DNA of 64,000 nucleotides from Pholis gunnellus (GCA_910591455.2 OU342820.1:4943564-5007563), one strand, 5' to 3'. Positions 49,989 through 60,890 are shown, counted from the stretch's first letter. Notes: a model not told the origin generated them from the letters alone. A program made the numbers and translations.

Positions 49989-50254
49989 TTTTCACTGATA
50001 AGGACATCAGATCATACTCATGTCAGCCAGTCCCGGTCAAGTGTCCTCCTTAGTCGTGGTATAACAAAAACATATTGATTGAGTTATTGAATTATCAATC
50101 AATTATCATTAAGTGAGTTTCCTTCCTCAACATTTAGGTGCCGTTTTAGAACATTTGAACGTCTGGAACTTATAAAAACAATGCTGTGCTTTTCACATTG
50201 TCCAGTGTTCCTGATTGTAATGACTATAAGAATGAGGTGTGTGAGGCCGGTGTA

Positions 50255-50345
50255 GCAGGATGTTTACCATGTTAGCATGCTAGCATTTGGTATTTATCAC
50301 TTAACAGCTAAGGCTGATGGGAATGTGATGAGTTTTGCAGGCGTC
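50255..50345 (-). repeat. Family B, copy 3, 3' segment (reverse orientation)
   Basis: ccatgttagcatgctagcat, then taaggctgatgggaatgtga is the reverse complement of the end of family B. The remainder of the same element resumes at about 50870, beyond a family C insertion. Confidence 0.6.
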
Positions 50346-50860
50346 AAACTCCGGGTCTAAAAAATGAAGCCAACGTAAAAGTGCCTTAAACTTGCATTAT
50401 CTCTACTGACCAGCAGGGGGCGACTCCTCTGGTTGCAAAAAGAAGTCAGATTGTATAGAAGTCTATGAGAAAATGACTCTACTTCTCTCTTGATTTATTA
50501 CCTCAGTAAACATTGTAAACATGAGTTTATGGTCTCAATTTCTAGTTTCAAGTCTTCTTCAACACAGCATGATGTTCATTTAGTAAATTATGGTCCATTT
50601 AGCGTCAAACAGACCATAAAGCAGAGTATGCTTTAGGGCGGGGCTACCTTGTGATTGACAGGTCGCTGCCACGGTGTTGTCCATGTTTTTGTCTTGTGTT
50701 TTCAGTTCATGAAAGTTAGTTGCAACATTTTGGTCGCCTAAAAATGCCTTTTTTAGCGCTGGGACCAAAAACCAAGATGGCGACGGCCAAAATGCCGACT
50801 TCTAGGCTTCAAAATGGTTCACAATCCACTGGGTGACGTCATGGAACGTAGGAATAAAAT
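50346..50860 (-). repeat. Family C, copy 2 (reverse), lying inside the family B element
   Basis: Read on the minus strand it carries the family C phrases: tgacgtcacccagtgg, the 'ccatcttggtttttggtccc' phrase, ctgtcaatcacaaggtagcc and gcccc-type end. Also contains accagcagggggcgactcc near 50409, a CTCF-like core (see findings). The 62-codon minus frame here is an artefact. Confidence 0.65.
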
Positions 50861-51165
50861 GTTGGCCTGATAGAGCAGAGGATCCCGAAAAGTTGTTTTA
50901 ATTCGTCTTGAGGGAGACATGAATGTCCGTAATAAATTCGAAGTATTCCATCCAACAGTTACTGAGACATTTTACTTCCCCTCAGGATGGTGGCAGGGGA
51001 AAAATCAGGTGACTACCAAAGTCACTGTCCTCCGGGGAGCACGAATGTCTGTATGACACTTTATAGCAATCTATCCAATAGTTGTTGAGGTATTTAAATC
51101 TGGACAAAGGTTTTGGACCCATCGACTGACCTAACAACAGACATCCCTAGAGCCTAACTAGCTGA
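50861..51165 (-). repeat. Family B, copy 3, 5' segment (reverse orientation)
   Basis: agacatgaatgtccgtaata, atccaacagttactgagaca, aatcaggtgactaccaaagt, agcacgaatgtctgtatgac, then atctatccaatagttgttga and a gacccatcgactgacc end. These are the family B head modules; the 'N-ATGAATGTC' module occurs twice. Confidence 0.6.
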
Positions 51166-51743
51166 CTAAAATCATTTAAGAAATCCTTTAACCCACCTTG
51201 AAATCTCACTAAAAATCAACATGTTTGCATTTTTTTGTGCTCAACAAATCTTCTTGGGATCACATTCAGTGGTCCACACAGTGAAAAACAAGCTTAAAAG
51301 CAAGTGTATGCATTGGCTTGCGTCTGTCAGAGAATGACACTAATAAAAACCACTAAATAATAAAAACATGGAAAAAAAAAAACATGGAAATTGTGGAGAG
51401 CAATTTACCCCAAATTCCTTTCAGAGGACTTGTAAGTAGCTTATAGTAAATTAGATTTGCTGGAGTATGTCTCCTCTAATAGGCGCTGGATTGTAGTGGC
51501 GAACACAGGGGCTGTATTGTGAAAGCAGAGCAGCCTCTGTGAAGTCCGGATCACAACATGTAATGAGGAAATTGAGGAATGAACCGAGACAAAAGGGTCT
51601 GACCCGCGGAGTGTTGTCCCTTTAAGTTGAAGATGATTGAAGATGAAGTGTTCCTCACTCTTAAACTCATTCATGCCCTCTTTCAAAAGAATTGTAACAA
51701 CTTTTGGTCATCCGAAATTGAAATGTTAAATGCATGTTTGCAG
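51166..51743. other. No recognisable gene
   Basis: AT-rich sequence between repeats, upstream of the first thraa coding exon. No TATA/initiator arrangement stands out. Confidence 0.5.
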
Positions 51744-51840
51744 CATAGACTGTATATAAGAAGTGGACGTAGTCATCGTGACGTCACCCATTGGTTTGTG
51801 GACTTCTTTACAGTCATGCATTTTAAGCAGGAACGCTAAA
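51744..51840 (+). repeat. Family C, copy 3 (truncated)
   Basis: tagactgtatataagaagtg, gacgtagtcatcgtgacgtc, acccattggtttgtggactt: head of family C only. Ends about 115 bases before the likely thraa exon 1 acceptor. Confidence 0.75.
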
Positions 51841-51955
51841 AATATTCATTATCAATTCCAGGTCTTACTGGAAAAACTGCACGCACATCTCTATTTACAC
51901 GTTAATGTCACTATGTGTCTGTTCCTTACTGTGGCTTCTCTCTCTGCCCCTCCAG

Positions 51956-52128
51956 CTCTCTTATGCTTCCACTGATGTCCCGCCCGCCGTGCTCCTCTCA
52001 ACCAACCGCTGCCCAGATTCTCAGATGGCTGTCTGTTGAAGGGGCCGCCGGCGAATGCTGAGCAAGCTGGCGAGGTCGAGGTCCGCCTCATTGTCCTGTG
52101 ATTGGCTGCCGGACGGGACTGAGGCTAC
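51956..52128 (+). other. thraa: Probable 5'UTR part of the exon carrying the thraa start codon
   Basis: The stretch before the start codon is GC-richer than its surroundings. Three possible splice acceptors could open the exon: a strong pyrimidine tract (ctctctctgcccctccag) ending at 51955, and weaker AGs at 52016 and 52024. In mammalian THRA the start codon sits in the second exon, after a non-coding first exon, so an internal acceptor here is expected. The alternative is a transcription start nearby. A truncated family C repeat ends about 115 bases upstream. The exon boundary is inferred, not proven. Confidence 0.5.
52025..52128 (+). promoter_or_regulatory. Upstream ATGs in the thraa leader
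   Basis: Two ATGs precede the receptor start. The first (52025-52039) encodes only MAVC and stops. The second (52055) is in another frame (+2), stays open across the main ATG and, after the 52184/61176 splice, ends at TGA 61223-61225, about 59 codons in total. Both have C at -3 (weak context); the main ATG also has a weak -3 base (T) but G at +4. Overlapping upstream frames usually reduce initiation at the main start. Whether the transcript includes them depends on the true exon boundary. Confidence 0.4.
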
Positions 52129-52184
52129 ATGGAGCCAATGTCCAACAAGCAGGATAGCAACTCATCAGAGGGAGACGAGAAAGG
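52129..52184 (+). CDS. thraa: Thyroid hormone receptor alpha, first coding exon (residues 1-18 plus two bases of Gly19)
   Basis: Seen: translation from 52129 reads MEPMSNKQDSNSSEGDEK, then GG followed by a gtgaga donor at 52185. The exon leaves two bases of a glycine codon, completed by the single g that begins the exon at 61176 (GG|G), so the frame continues into WPDVPKRK. Start choice: an in-frame TGA lies at 52120-52122, so 52129 is the first possible in-frame ATG; Met4 (52138) is the only other start in this exon. Known family: this acidic, Ser/Asn-rich N-terminus is, from memory, the A/B-domain start of teleost TR-alpha-A proteins. The full protein is a ligand-dependent nuclear transcription factor binding T3-response elements, usually with RXR. 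The exon is far too short to stand out as an open frame. The thraa rather than thrab assignment rests on the N-terminus and is an inference. Confidence 0.96.
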
Positions 52185-52194
52185 GTGAGACAGA

Positions 52195-52480
52195 GTGTGT
52201 GCGTGCGTGCGTGTGTGCGTGTGTGCGTGTGTGTGTGTGTTGACCAAACCGTGATGGATGCTACATCTGCATGTGTGTGTCCTTCATCTTTGATGTAAAG
52301 CAGAGATTAACAATGGATTTGACTGAAGTGATGGATGAAAGAATACATGGATGGATGGATGGATGGGGGGATGGATGCATGGACGTATAGATAGATGGCT
52401 GGATGGATGGACGGACGGTTAGAAGGACTCATGAACAGATAGATGGACGCATTAATGGATGGATGGATGGATGGATGGAG
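52195..52480. repeat. (GTGC/GT)n just after exon 1 and (GGAT)n array
   Basis: 52195-52240 alternates GTGC and GT units starting 11 bases inside intron 1; 52331-52480 is an imperfect ATGG tetranucleotide array with point-mutated units. Confidence 0.93.
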
Positions 52481-53562
52481 GTGCATCAACAGAAGTTCAC
52501 ATCATTTGAATCCTCACAGTGCGGATGCAAGCACTTCACCGAGCAACTGTGTATATATATATATATTTTAATGTTATACATATTTATGAATATATATAAG
52601 GGGGACAGAGGTATGAATGCATCAGACACTTGATGCTTTAATGAAAGGGAGAATAGAAAAGAACAAACGCTCAATAACAGACGAGTGCTTGTGCAGCGTG
52701 AGCTTTATAAATAGAGAGAAGGGCTGGATCGCTGGGAGGGGTTCAGTGTATTTAGTGTATTTTTTTGGAGAGGTAAGACAGAACACTCTGTCACGCTGCC
52801 ATCTGTGCTCTCTCCATTTCTCCGGCACGTGCAGTCACACACACACACACACACGCGCGCGCTGCCCTCACCGCTTCATTGAATAAATTCACTGAGGCCG
52901 AGTTTACACCGGATGAAGAAGTGAACACAAACACTGAGCAAGTTCAATCCCACGTTACCCATCCAGGGTGCTAAGAGTAAGGAAGCCACAATGTATTTTG
53001 TAAAATAGATTATAAAAATAGATAGACAAAATAATTTCTTTTTTTGGGTCTGTTTTTTATTTCACAGCAGGCATTTTTACGTCAAAATGTTTTTGTTTTA
53101 CAATGGCTTTTTTTCCCCCAATACCACTTTCATTTGGAGTTGTATCGCATTTTATTCATTTCATACAGTAATGTCACTTTTCATGTCCCCCCTGCCTCGT
53201 AAGCAAACGAGCTCCACAACCGCTGCCAGAGTTAGCCACTTAGCTCCTGCTAGCTAGAGTCCACCAATTAATTACTGGCTGCTGCAGTGAATAAGAGCAC
53301 CCGTGTTACATTCCCCTTCATCGACAGAAAAAAAAAAAAAGCATACAAGGCCCACCAGCAAGGTTCGGTTTGAGGTCCCGCCTACCAGATATTTGGTACC
53401 GTACTGCCATGGCCATGGTGGGGGGGGGGGCATTTAGGTTTTGGCAGAGTGCGTTCCATTTGCATCCTCATTTGAGGAGATTGGGTCATGTCATTGAACA
53501 TGCAGATGTGCACGTGAAGACACATCAATCTTTTTCTGTACGTGTTGAATGTCAATGCAGGT

Positions 53563-53569
<7 letters not shown>

Positions 53570-53652
<83 letters not shown>

Positions 53653-53808
53653 GTACAGCCGTTTGTGTGGATTAGTGGAGTGTAGGGAGCCGGATTAGGA
53701 GCAGCGAGGGCAGATGGATGCCACAGAAATCAGAGGACAGCTCAGGATGCCTCGATATGTGACATCAACAGGGGAGATTGCCGCTTTTGTTTTGATGCGC
53801 ATGTGTGT

Positions 53809-53858
<50 letters not shown>

Positions 53859-53939
53859 CAATGAGCACGCACGTGTTCTTGAGAGCGCTGCCTCATGCCG
53901 TGACCCCTCCCCTCTGTGATTTCTGAGTCACATAGTGCT

Positions 53940-53971
<32 letters not shown>

Positions 53972-54137
53972 ACACACACAGAGATGTTGATGCAGAACTT
54001 CACATAGCCTGGAGTAGAGGATGCTGAAATAGAATTTGGTGTGTGCATGGGCGTGTCAGTGTGGAGCCTCTGATTATTTCAGGAGACTGTCGGCTTCCAC
54101 CATTGCAAATCAATTAGCATCGAAATAGAATGGCAGT

Positions 54138-54186
<49 letters not shown>
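53570..54186. repeat. Dense microsatellite block in thraa intron 1
   Basis: (TG)41 at 53570-53651, (TG)5-(TC)21 at 53802-53853, (CA)20 with one GA at 53940-53980, (TG)23 at 54141-54186. Poly-G (13) lies just before at 53418-53430. Confidence 0.97.
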
Positions 54187-54188
<2 letters not shown>

Positions 54189-57100
54189 TGCCTGTTTAGG
54201 AGCTTTATTTTATAATGCAAAAGAGACGTGTTGTTGTGTCGTTTGCGGTTAGAGTGTATTTTTTTCGGGGCTCGTTTCAAAATAGCACGATTGTTTAATT
54301 CATCTGAAGGAATATATTCTTTCGGTGCGGGTGGAGTCTTATAGCTTTTCATCGATTTATGAATGGAATGTCCAAGTCCTTTCACAAGCCATAGTCGCTT
54401 TTGGCTAGTCCCTCATCAGAGTGAGATTGATGCACTTGGTTCATTATTCATTCAGTCATGAATTCATTTTTTTGGGGGGCATTTCTATGCAGGAAAAAAC
54501 GGACTTTGAAATGATTTAGCTTTGACTCGGCACTGATGCACGCATCCCTTCACCTCCAGTTTTAAAAACACTTCTGCGTGTATATGTTTTTCAGAAAGTG
54601 ACAGCTCTACCAGGAACAGCGCGGCTCTGTAGAGCTGCAACGGACCAATAGGGTTTATCCGCTCCTTTCCTCTTACCGAGGCCTTGTCCTCAGGTAACCT
54701 CTCTGTAGTCGCACGTTGAGTTGAGCAGCTCAGGCGAATCACAAGCCTCTTGGCCATTTGACCCACTAGTGTGTGAGACACGAGCCAATAACGAAGTGTT
54801 GAGGGATTTCTATAGCGAGGCGTGAATAAACCTTTGTCCAAGCAGATTTGTTGCGGAAATATCATTTCGATAGCGTTTCATTCATTCATTTATCGTAGTA
54901 CTTTTTAAAATGAAAAACAACAACATGGTAAACGGAGATGCCCTTACAAACGAAGTCTAACATTATTTGCTTCGTTTTATTGATTCCGATTTTTCTGATT
55001 TAATGTCGCCTCTCTATAACATTGGTAGATTCGTGACAGACAGGATGCCGCGCATTCCTCTTCCTTTGTCAAAATCTGGTGCCTGCGTTACCCACAATGC
55101 AACTCGACCGCCGACCGTTCAGTCAGAGATTTGTGGGGGTTTTTTTGTTCGTAGCAGCTAACGTAGCCTTTAGCCTCAATAGCAGAGCTGAGCAGCGGGC
55201 TGCAGGAGTCTGGTAACTTCTTTCTAACTCCACACCACCAGACTTCCGACCCAACCGACGCTCACTCACATGGTGCGATTTATTGGATTTCGCCCGGCCG
55301 ATCATGTGTCACACAGCTGCAGTCAGGATTTCTCCTCAATTAAATGTAATGCCAGCATGTAATTTCATTTAAGCGTGACCGTGGTCCATCACATGGGAGC
55401 ATGTGTACCTCTTTTTATCTAGTTTTTTTTTTAAATAACGAATGAAAAAGCAACAAGCATCGGTCCCGTGTGTTCCCTCTCGTACGCTCTGTCCTCTTTT
55501 TGGGACCCATGACTGCGAGGAATGCCACGAGCGCCCGCGGAGTAACCGCTCCCTCAACACCAGCGAGACCGAGCAGGTGGCTGGCGGATTACAGGGGCGA
55601 GCATTCCTCCATTAGCAGGGAGACGAAGTCATCGCTTTTATCCACCTATAGGATCTACACCCAGGAACCGAGGTTAAGGTGACGCAGCTGTGAGTTCGTG
55701 GAAGTGATACGACTGTTGCAACGGAGAGCATCCCTCGTGGCTGCACCACGATCTTCTAGGACCGCGTCACGGTCTAAATGGTTCAATTGGTGCTGACTTT
55801 CTTCCACCCAGTGCATCCACAACATCATGTGAGGAGCTACAGTCCACTCACCCTGCTGGACTGCTCCTCTTCTGATTGGACCCTGTTTTATTGGCAGAAT
55901 CTGTCGGGATTCAGGCCCAGGGCATTAGCACTGCATTTTACATCAGCGACAAGGGACAAAGTGACACATAACTCTGCAAATTTGAGTCCATCACAAGGAT
56001 GTTAAAAATGTCCAGTTCAACAGTAAAAGGTGATGTGGAGGCCAACATATGGGGACTGGGATCCGGTCTCCCCGTTGTTTGCGGTCACAAAAGTCGCTTG
56101 GTTGGTTTCCGTGAAGAGCACCTGAGCGAAGTTTGCCACATGATAAAACTGTCAGGAAGCAATCCGAGATCCAGCTTTGTTTGAGTGGAGAAAAAAGTTC
56201 CCCTCGTTCCCAGAAGGAAATAATCCAAACAATCCAAAGGACAGGCTGGAGTTGAGGCCAAGCGACCCGCTGGAACGCCACACTCCTCGGCCAAAATGTG
56301 GGGATCGGTCTGGATTTTGACTTCTGAAAGATTGAGCTCTAATAGAGACATAACACCGTCTGTGTTTGTGTAATCTTTAGAAGTGATTTAACGCTGACTG
56401 GTTACAGCCACGGAGAGGGTGGATTAGTGTTTGGCATTACTCTCCCGCTACCAACTGTTACCTAGTGTCCGTTCTGACAGCAGCCACGTGACGTTGACCG
56501 GGCGCTGAACCGCTGCTCCATCACGCTCGATAAGAGCATCTCCCAAATGTAAAAGCAGTGACTTTCTTTTTTTGCTTTTTTTTTGCTTTTTCCTGCTCTT
56601 TAGCCAGCCAAGCATCTGACAGATAGCTGACGCTGGGGAATTCACCTCTTCAATAAGTGGTAGGAAAGGAGACAAGGAAGGGAGAGAAGATGAATCCATC
56701 GTAAAATATTCACCCTTTAAATTAAAGGGACATTTTCTCTGACAGTTAAACTATTGAAGGAAAAACAAAACAACCCGGATGATTTAGTGAGTAGTTTTTA
56801 ATTTTATTCCCAGTTGGTTGGCTGGGATTCTTTCTCTTGTCAGGTTATTTTAGTAACGGTAACTTTGCAAATGTATTGAGAAAATGTTCATCAAAATGAA
56901 CCTAAATTGTAGAGAAAACCAGGTCTGGTTTTGAGGATGAAGTCTACTGGCTGGTGATTGGTTGACTGCTCCCGTAGCGCCACCATGAAGCTCACGATTG
57001 TGGACTTGAGAATGTACTTTATTTCTTGACACTTGGTGGAAAACAGAGATCACAGTGCACTCTAATTCAATTGATGAGATATCAAGCATCTCTCGTGTCC

Positions 57101-57521
57101 TCATAAGACCTCACTCAGCTGGAGAGACTGCATCAGTCTGCCGTTATGTAATCTAGTTAACATTAAAGCTTAACTGAGTTTGGATGTAGAGAGGCCAGAA
57201 CTTTTGTTTTGTTTTGTTTTGTATTGTTTTCTCCTGGTTGACAAAACGAAAAGAGCAAAATCGAAGGAGAAGACTAGAAGGGAGAAAGTGACAGGAGTGA
57301 GATTGTAAAAAGAAAACAATAATAAGGAGAGATAGAAGAATAGAGAAAGGAAAGGAAGCGATGGAGAGCAAGAGGGTTTGTACAAGGTAGACCAGATGAT
57401 AAGGTGTGTGACACCAGGGGAGGAACTACACATGCACACACACACAGAGACAGAGAGGGGGACGGGGAGAGCTGGGGGAGGCTGAACGAGAGCAACTAGA
57501 AGGGAGGGGGGAGCGAGAGGT

Positions 57522-57542
57522 GGGGGGGGGGGGGGGGGGGGG
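57522..57542. repeat. Poly-G tract (about 21 G)
   Basis: Directly upstream of the candidate alternative promoter block. Confidence 0.95.
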
Positions 57543-57980
57543 AATAAACAGAGTAGTTGTTCCTCCCAGCAGCCAGTCTGAGGCAGAGAGCCACTACTGT
57601 CTCAGATATCTCAGCTGATAGCAACAGCTCCAGGCTGCGCCCGACTCTTACTGTACGTCACTGTGATGGACTTGAACGCCCGGGTCACCGGGAGGTGGGT
57701 TCGGCGTAGGGGTGTGCGGGGGATTTAAGGACCTCCTCCTCCTCTCAGTGGTTCCTAGATCAACGAAAGCTTCTCTTAGCCGCGAACACTCAGAAGCGGA
57801 TCTGTTGCAATACTAAACAAACAGAGCCACGCGACCGCACACGCGCACTGACTCAACTAGGAGGCTGAAACGGTAGAAAAGAGCCTCTGGAGCGACGTTC
57901 TTCTTCTTCTTCTTCTTCTTCTTCTGATATTCCTGCAAACTGAGCAGCATGCACATCTTACAGCCGTACTGCATCAACAG
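57540..57980 (+). promoter_or_regulatory. Candidate alternative thraa promoter and first exon inside intron 1
   Basis: This GC-richer block has a CRE-like TACGTCA near 57653, a GGGTCA half-site near 57682, and a TTTAA box near 57724. After an in-frame TGA (57925-57927), an ATG at 57949 with A at -3 opens MHILQPYCIN, then AG followed by donor-like gttggt at 57981. Those two bases plus the g that starts exon 2 make Arg, giving ...CIN-R-WPDVPKRK in frame. No transcript evidence is available to me; a phase match has a one-in-three chance, and the donor lacks A at +4. It remains a hypothesis, parallel to the alternative N-termini known for TR-beta. Confidence 0.3.
57898..57925. repeat. (TTC)9 trinucleotide repeat
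   Basis: Nine TTC units plus a T. It sits 24 bases before the candidate ATG at 57949; if that exon is real, this lies in its leader. Confidence 0.96.
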
Positions 57981-58088
57981 GTTGGTGTGTTTGCGTGAAT
58001 GTATTGATGTGTGCGTTAGAAGTGGGTGTGTGCTGCCGCTGGCGTCCATATGCTCTAGAGCATGTTTACAGCAGATAAAGTAAGAAAC

Positions 58089-58112
58089 GTGTGTGTGTGT
58101 GTGTGTGTGTGT
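58089..58112. repeat. (GT)12 microsatellite
   Basis: Pure GT array in intron 1. Confidence 0.95.
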
Positions 58113-58235
58113 TAAGAGAAGGCTGGCCTCTGTGGATGACTGTTAGTTTGCATTTGTTGCAGCAGTAGTACCGTGTGTTCCTAGGGTGTTGTTGTTAAAG
58201 CCTAATTGTAAGGTTTTAATTAAATTATAGCACCA

Positions 58236-58285
58236 TTCAAGACATTGTGGCAGCATTTATTGCTGTCTGCCACAATGTCTTTGAA
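58236..58285. other. Hairpin with 18-bp stem and 13-nt loop in thraa intron 1
   Basis: TTCAA-GACATTGTGGCAG (58236-58253) pairs with CTGCCACAATGTC-T-TTGAA (58267-58285) with a single bulged T. The loop is catttattgctgt. It is too short for a typical pre-miRNA, and I recognise no known miRNA seed. Confidence 0.85.
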
Positions 58286-59296
58286 AATAAAAGTGAATAC
58301 AGATTGGCTTTACAGCTTTACTTAGCAATGTGTTCAAAAGCAATGGATCAAATAACTGTGTTTAATATGAAAAATGTCATGTTTTTACCTCAAAGGTGTA
58401 TAATACGAGATTAAGAGCATTTCTATTGCCTCTCCACAGTTCTCAACATGGCGACGCGGCTCGCAGCTAACAGTGCTAACACCTGAGGGGGGAACCGGAG
58501 GGTTAGTGCTATGCTTCCACAATGACACCGTCGCAATCAGCTATAACCGTCGTATGCGAATGTTGCAGAGCTGCGGCCGTGAGCTACCAGTGGGTTCACG
58601 CACACGTGCACTAAAATGCTGGAGAGTGAATGCTGGACTCGCATGTGTCGGGTGGACATTACTGAAGTTCTAATACGATGACAATGAATCTGAATCTTCC
58701 TCATGTGTAAATGGGTGACTGTTTGCTAAAATGTTCACCATAAAAACATTATAAGGTGACCGATGTTGTGTTTTCAGCTTGTTCTGCTGCCAAAAAATAC
58801 GCAAGGCAGCTTTTCATTGCAAAGAGCTCATCAAATCGCAGTTTTTAAAGATGTCCACGTCTTTTCAATGTAGATCGTAGACTGTGTGTTTTTGTACTCA
58901 CTATACGTCTAGTTTGTAGTAATAAAGTATTTTTCTACTCACTATATGTCCTCTTTGACACAATAATTATTATGATTGGTGTCTTTGCCTAAATGGACAC
59001 TAGACCGCCGACGTTTACATGCCCACCAACATCCGATGGATTTAATGAATTACCTCGTGTTGTGGAAACACTGTCAGCACTGTCACGAGCTCCATAAACT
59101 ATTGAATTAATAGAGGCAGAAATGATAACGTGTGTGTTTCTGTTTCGGTAGCTCAGCTCAAAGTGATCAGAGACCGGAGTAGACCGTTTCCCACCATGTT
59201 ACTGCCTGACCGTGTGCACAGCAATAGAATTAATAAGTCTGCTCGACCGTGAAGAGCAGCGAGAACTGAAAGAGACGTCAGAGGAATCTTTTTTTT

Positions 59297-59729
59297 GGGG
59301 GGGGGGGGGTTGGAAGAGGAAAGTGGATTTGACAGCCAGAGAGGAACGGAGGGAGGGAGGAGAAGGAGGAGAAGGAGGGAGGAGAAGAGTGGTGTTACCT
59401 AATTCTGCTGATGGAAGTTTAGAGAGGAGACGATAACAGAAATGTCTGGGAGGAGAAAAATAAGGAAAGTCGAGGGAACATAGAGTAAGAAATGTGGAGT
59501 AGCCAAAGTGGGAGGGACAGAGAAGAGAAGGGAAATGTGAATGGGTGAGGGGGGGGGGGGGGGGGGCAAACAGCCAGCAGTGGGGATGGACAGAAAGGGA
59601 AGGGAGAGAGGACGGTAATCCAAATCTGCTACCTGAAGCAAAGGCAGACCCCATCCTGTGAGAGTGAGAAAAGAGGAAGGTTAGAGAATTCTAGGAGGAA
59701 GAGATGAGCGGAGGAATTATCTATACCCT

Positions 59730-59761
<32 letters not shown>
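59297..59761. repeat. Poly-G runs (59297-59309, 59549-59566), purine-rich tract and (GT)16
   Basis: Two G runs flank a GGA-rich purine stretch (59340-59400); a GT array lies at 59730-59761. The 151-codon minus frame (59199-59654) is a proline/serine translation of this purine tract. Confidence 0.93.
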
Positions 59762-59762
<1 letters not shown>

Positions 59763-60288
59763 TCTCCATATGTGTCGGTATTGGTAGGATTCAGTCCTCA
59801 TACAGAACAGACACTGAAAGCACGAGATGTGCTGAGGCTGTGAATTACCTCTATACATCAAAAATTGAATATGTGATTGAAAGTGAAGAAATATATAGTT
59901 TGCCAGCACAAGCACAAAGCAAAAATGAATTTAGGAATACAGCAACGGGGAAATAAGGGACCATACGGAAAGAGTAAATTGATTCAGACATGCCTCCGGT
60001 CGAGCTGTTTAGAGGAGACTTATCTTCAGCCAAGCAGACTTTAATTCAGCATACATGCAAACCAGCAAGTCCGCAAGTAATCTCACACACGTCCACTCCT
60101 TTTTTGTTTTGTTTTAGTTAGTTGGTGTTGAAAAATTGGCTGCTGTTGAATTCAGCGGAGCAACTACTTAGATCAAATCAGCCTCTGGTCACTCGCATTT
60201 TGCTTTGGTGAAAACAACAACAAAAAAACAGTTAGCTTAAAGCTTGATTGATTACCTTTTTTTATACAAAGAATGGTTGTGATATTCT

Positions 60289-60890
60289 ACATTACATTTA
60301 CATTACAGTCATTAGTCGTTAGCAGACACTTTTATCCAAAGCCACTTACAAAAAGTGTATTCAAGAGAACTACTAGTCACCAGAAGTCATAAGTGCATCT
60401 CCTTTTTTAAACAAGCATCGAAGAGCATAAAGCAGAGCAAACGTACAGAAACAAACTAATACGAATACAATGAGCGCTGAGTGGAAGGCTCAGGGTAGTA
60501 CTTCTTGAAGAGGTGAGTCTTCAGCCTGATGAAAGAAGGGCAGTGACTCCGCTGTCCTGACGTCAGTGGGGAGTTCATTCCACCATTGTGGGGCCAGGAC
60601 AGAAAGCAGCCGTGACCGGGTCGATCGGCCGCAGAGACCTCTGAGCGACGGGGGAACCGATCGCCCCGAGGCAGCAGAGCCAAGTGGTCGGGCGGGGGTG
60701 TAGGGCTTGACCATGGCCTGGAGATAGGAAGGAGCTGTACCTTTCACTGGATGCGAGCTCTTACAGGGAGCCAGTGTAGAGAACGGAGAAGGGAAGTTGT
60801 GTGGGAGAACTTGGAGCGATTGAACACCAGACGAGCTGCAGCTTTCTGGTGAGGGGTTCCACAAGAGAATTATCACCCAACTCTGTGGCT
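60289..60890 (-). mobile_element. Decayed LINE remnant, 3' end of a reverse-transcriptase frame
   Basis: On the minus strand, 60490-60876 reads SYLQAMVKPYTPARPLG, then PPSLRGLCGRSTRSRLLSVL and APQWWNELPTDVRTAESLP; the end KTHLFKKYYP follows in the other frame (60456-60683). The left edge (acattacatttacattacag) is the reverse complement of the common LINE tail GTAATGTAAATG. One frameshift and the missing 5' portion mark a dead copy, in antisense to thraa. Confidence 0.88.

Noticed and set aside
1..52000. Search for MED24- or other neighbour-gene exons expected upstream of THRA
   Set aside because: No exon with a recognisable protein pattern flanked by splice sites was found on either strand; such genes are presumably outside the window.
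59199..59654. 151-codon minus-strand frame
   Set aside because: It is the Pro/Ser/Leu translation of a purine-rich intron tract with poly-G; no domain, and the other strand gives an equally meaningless Arg/Glu frame.
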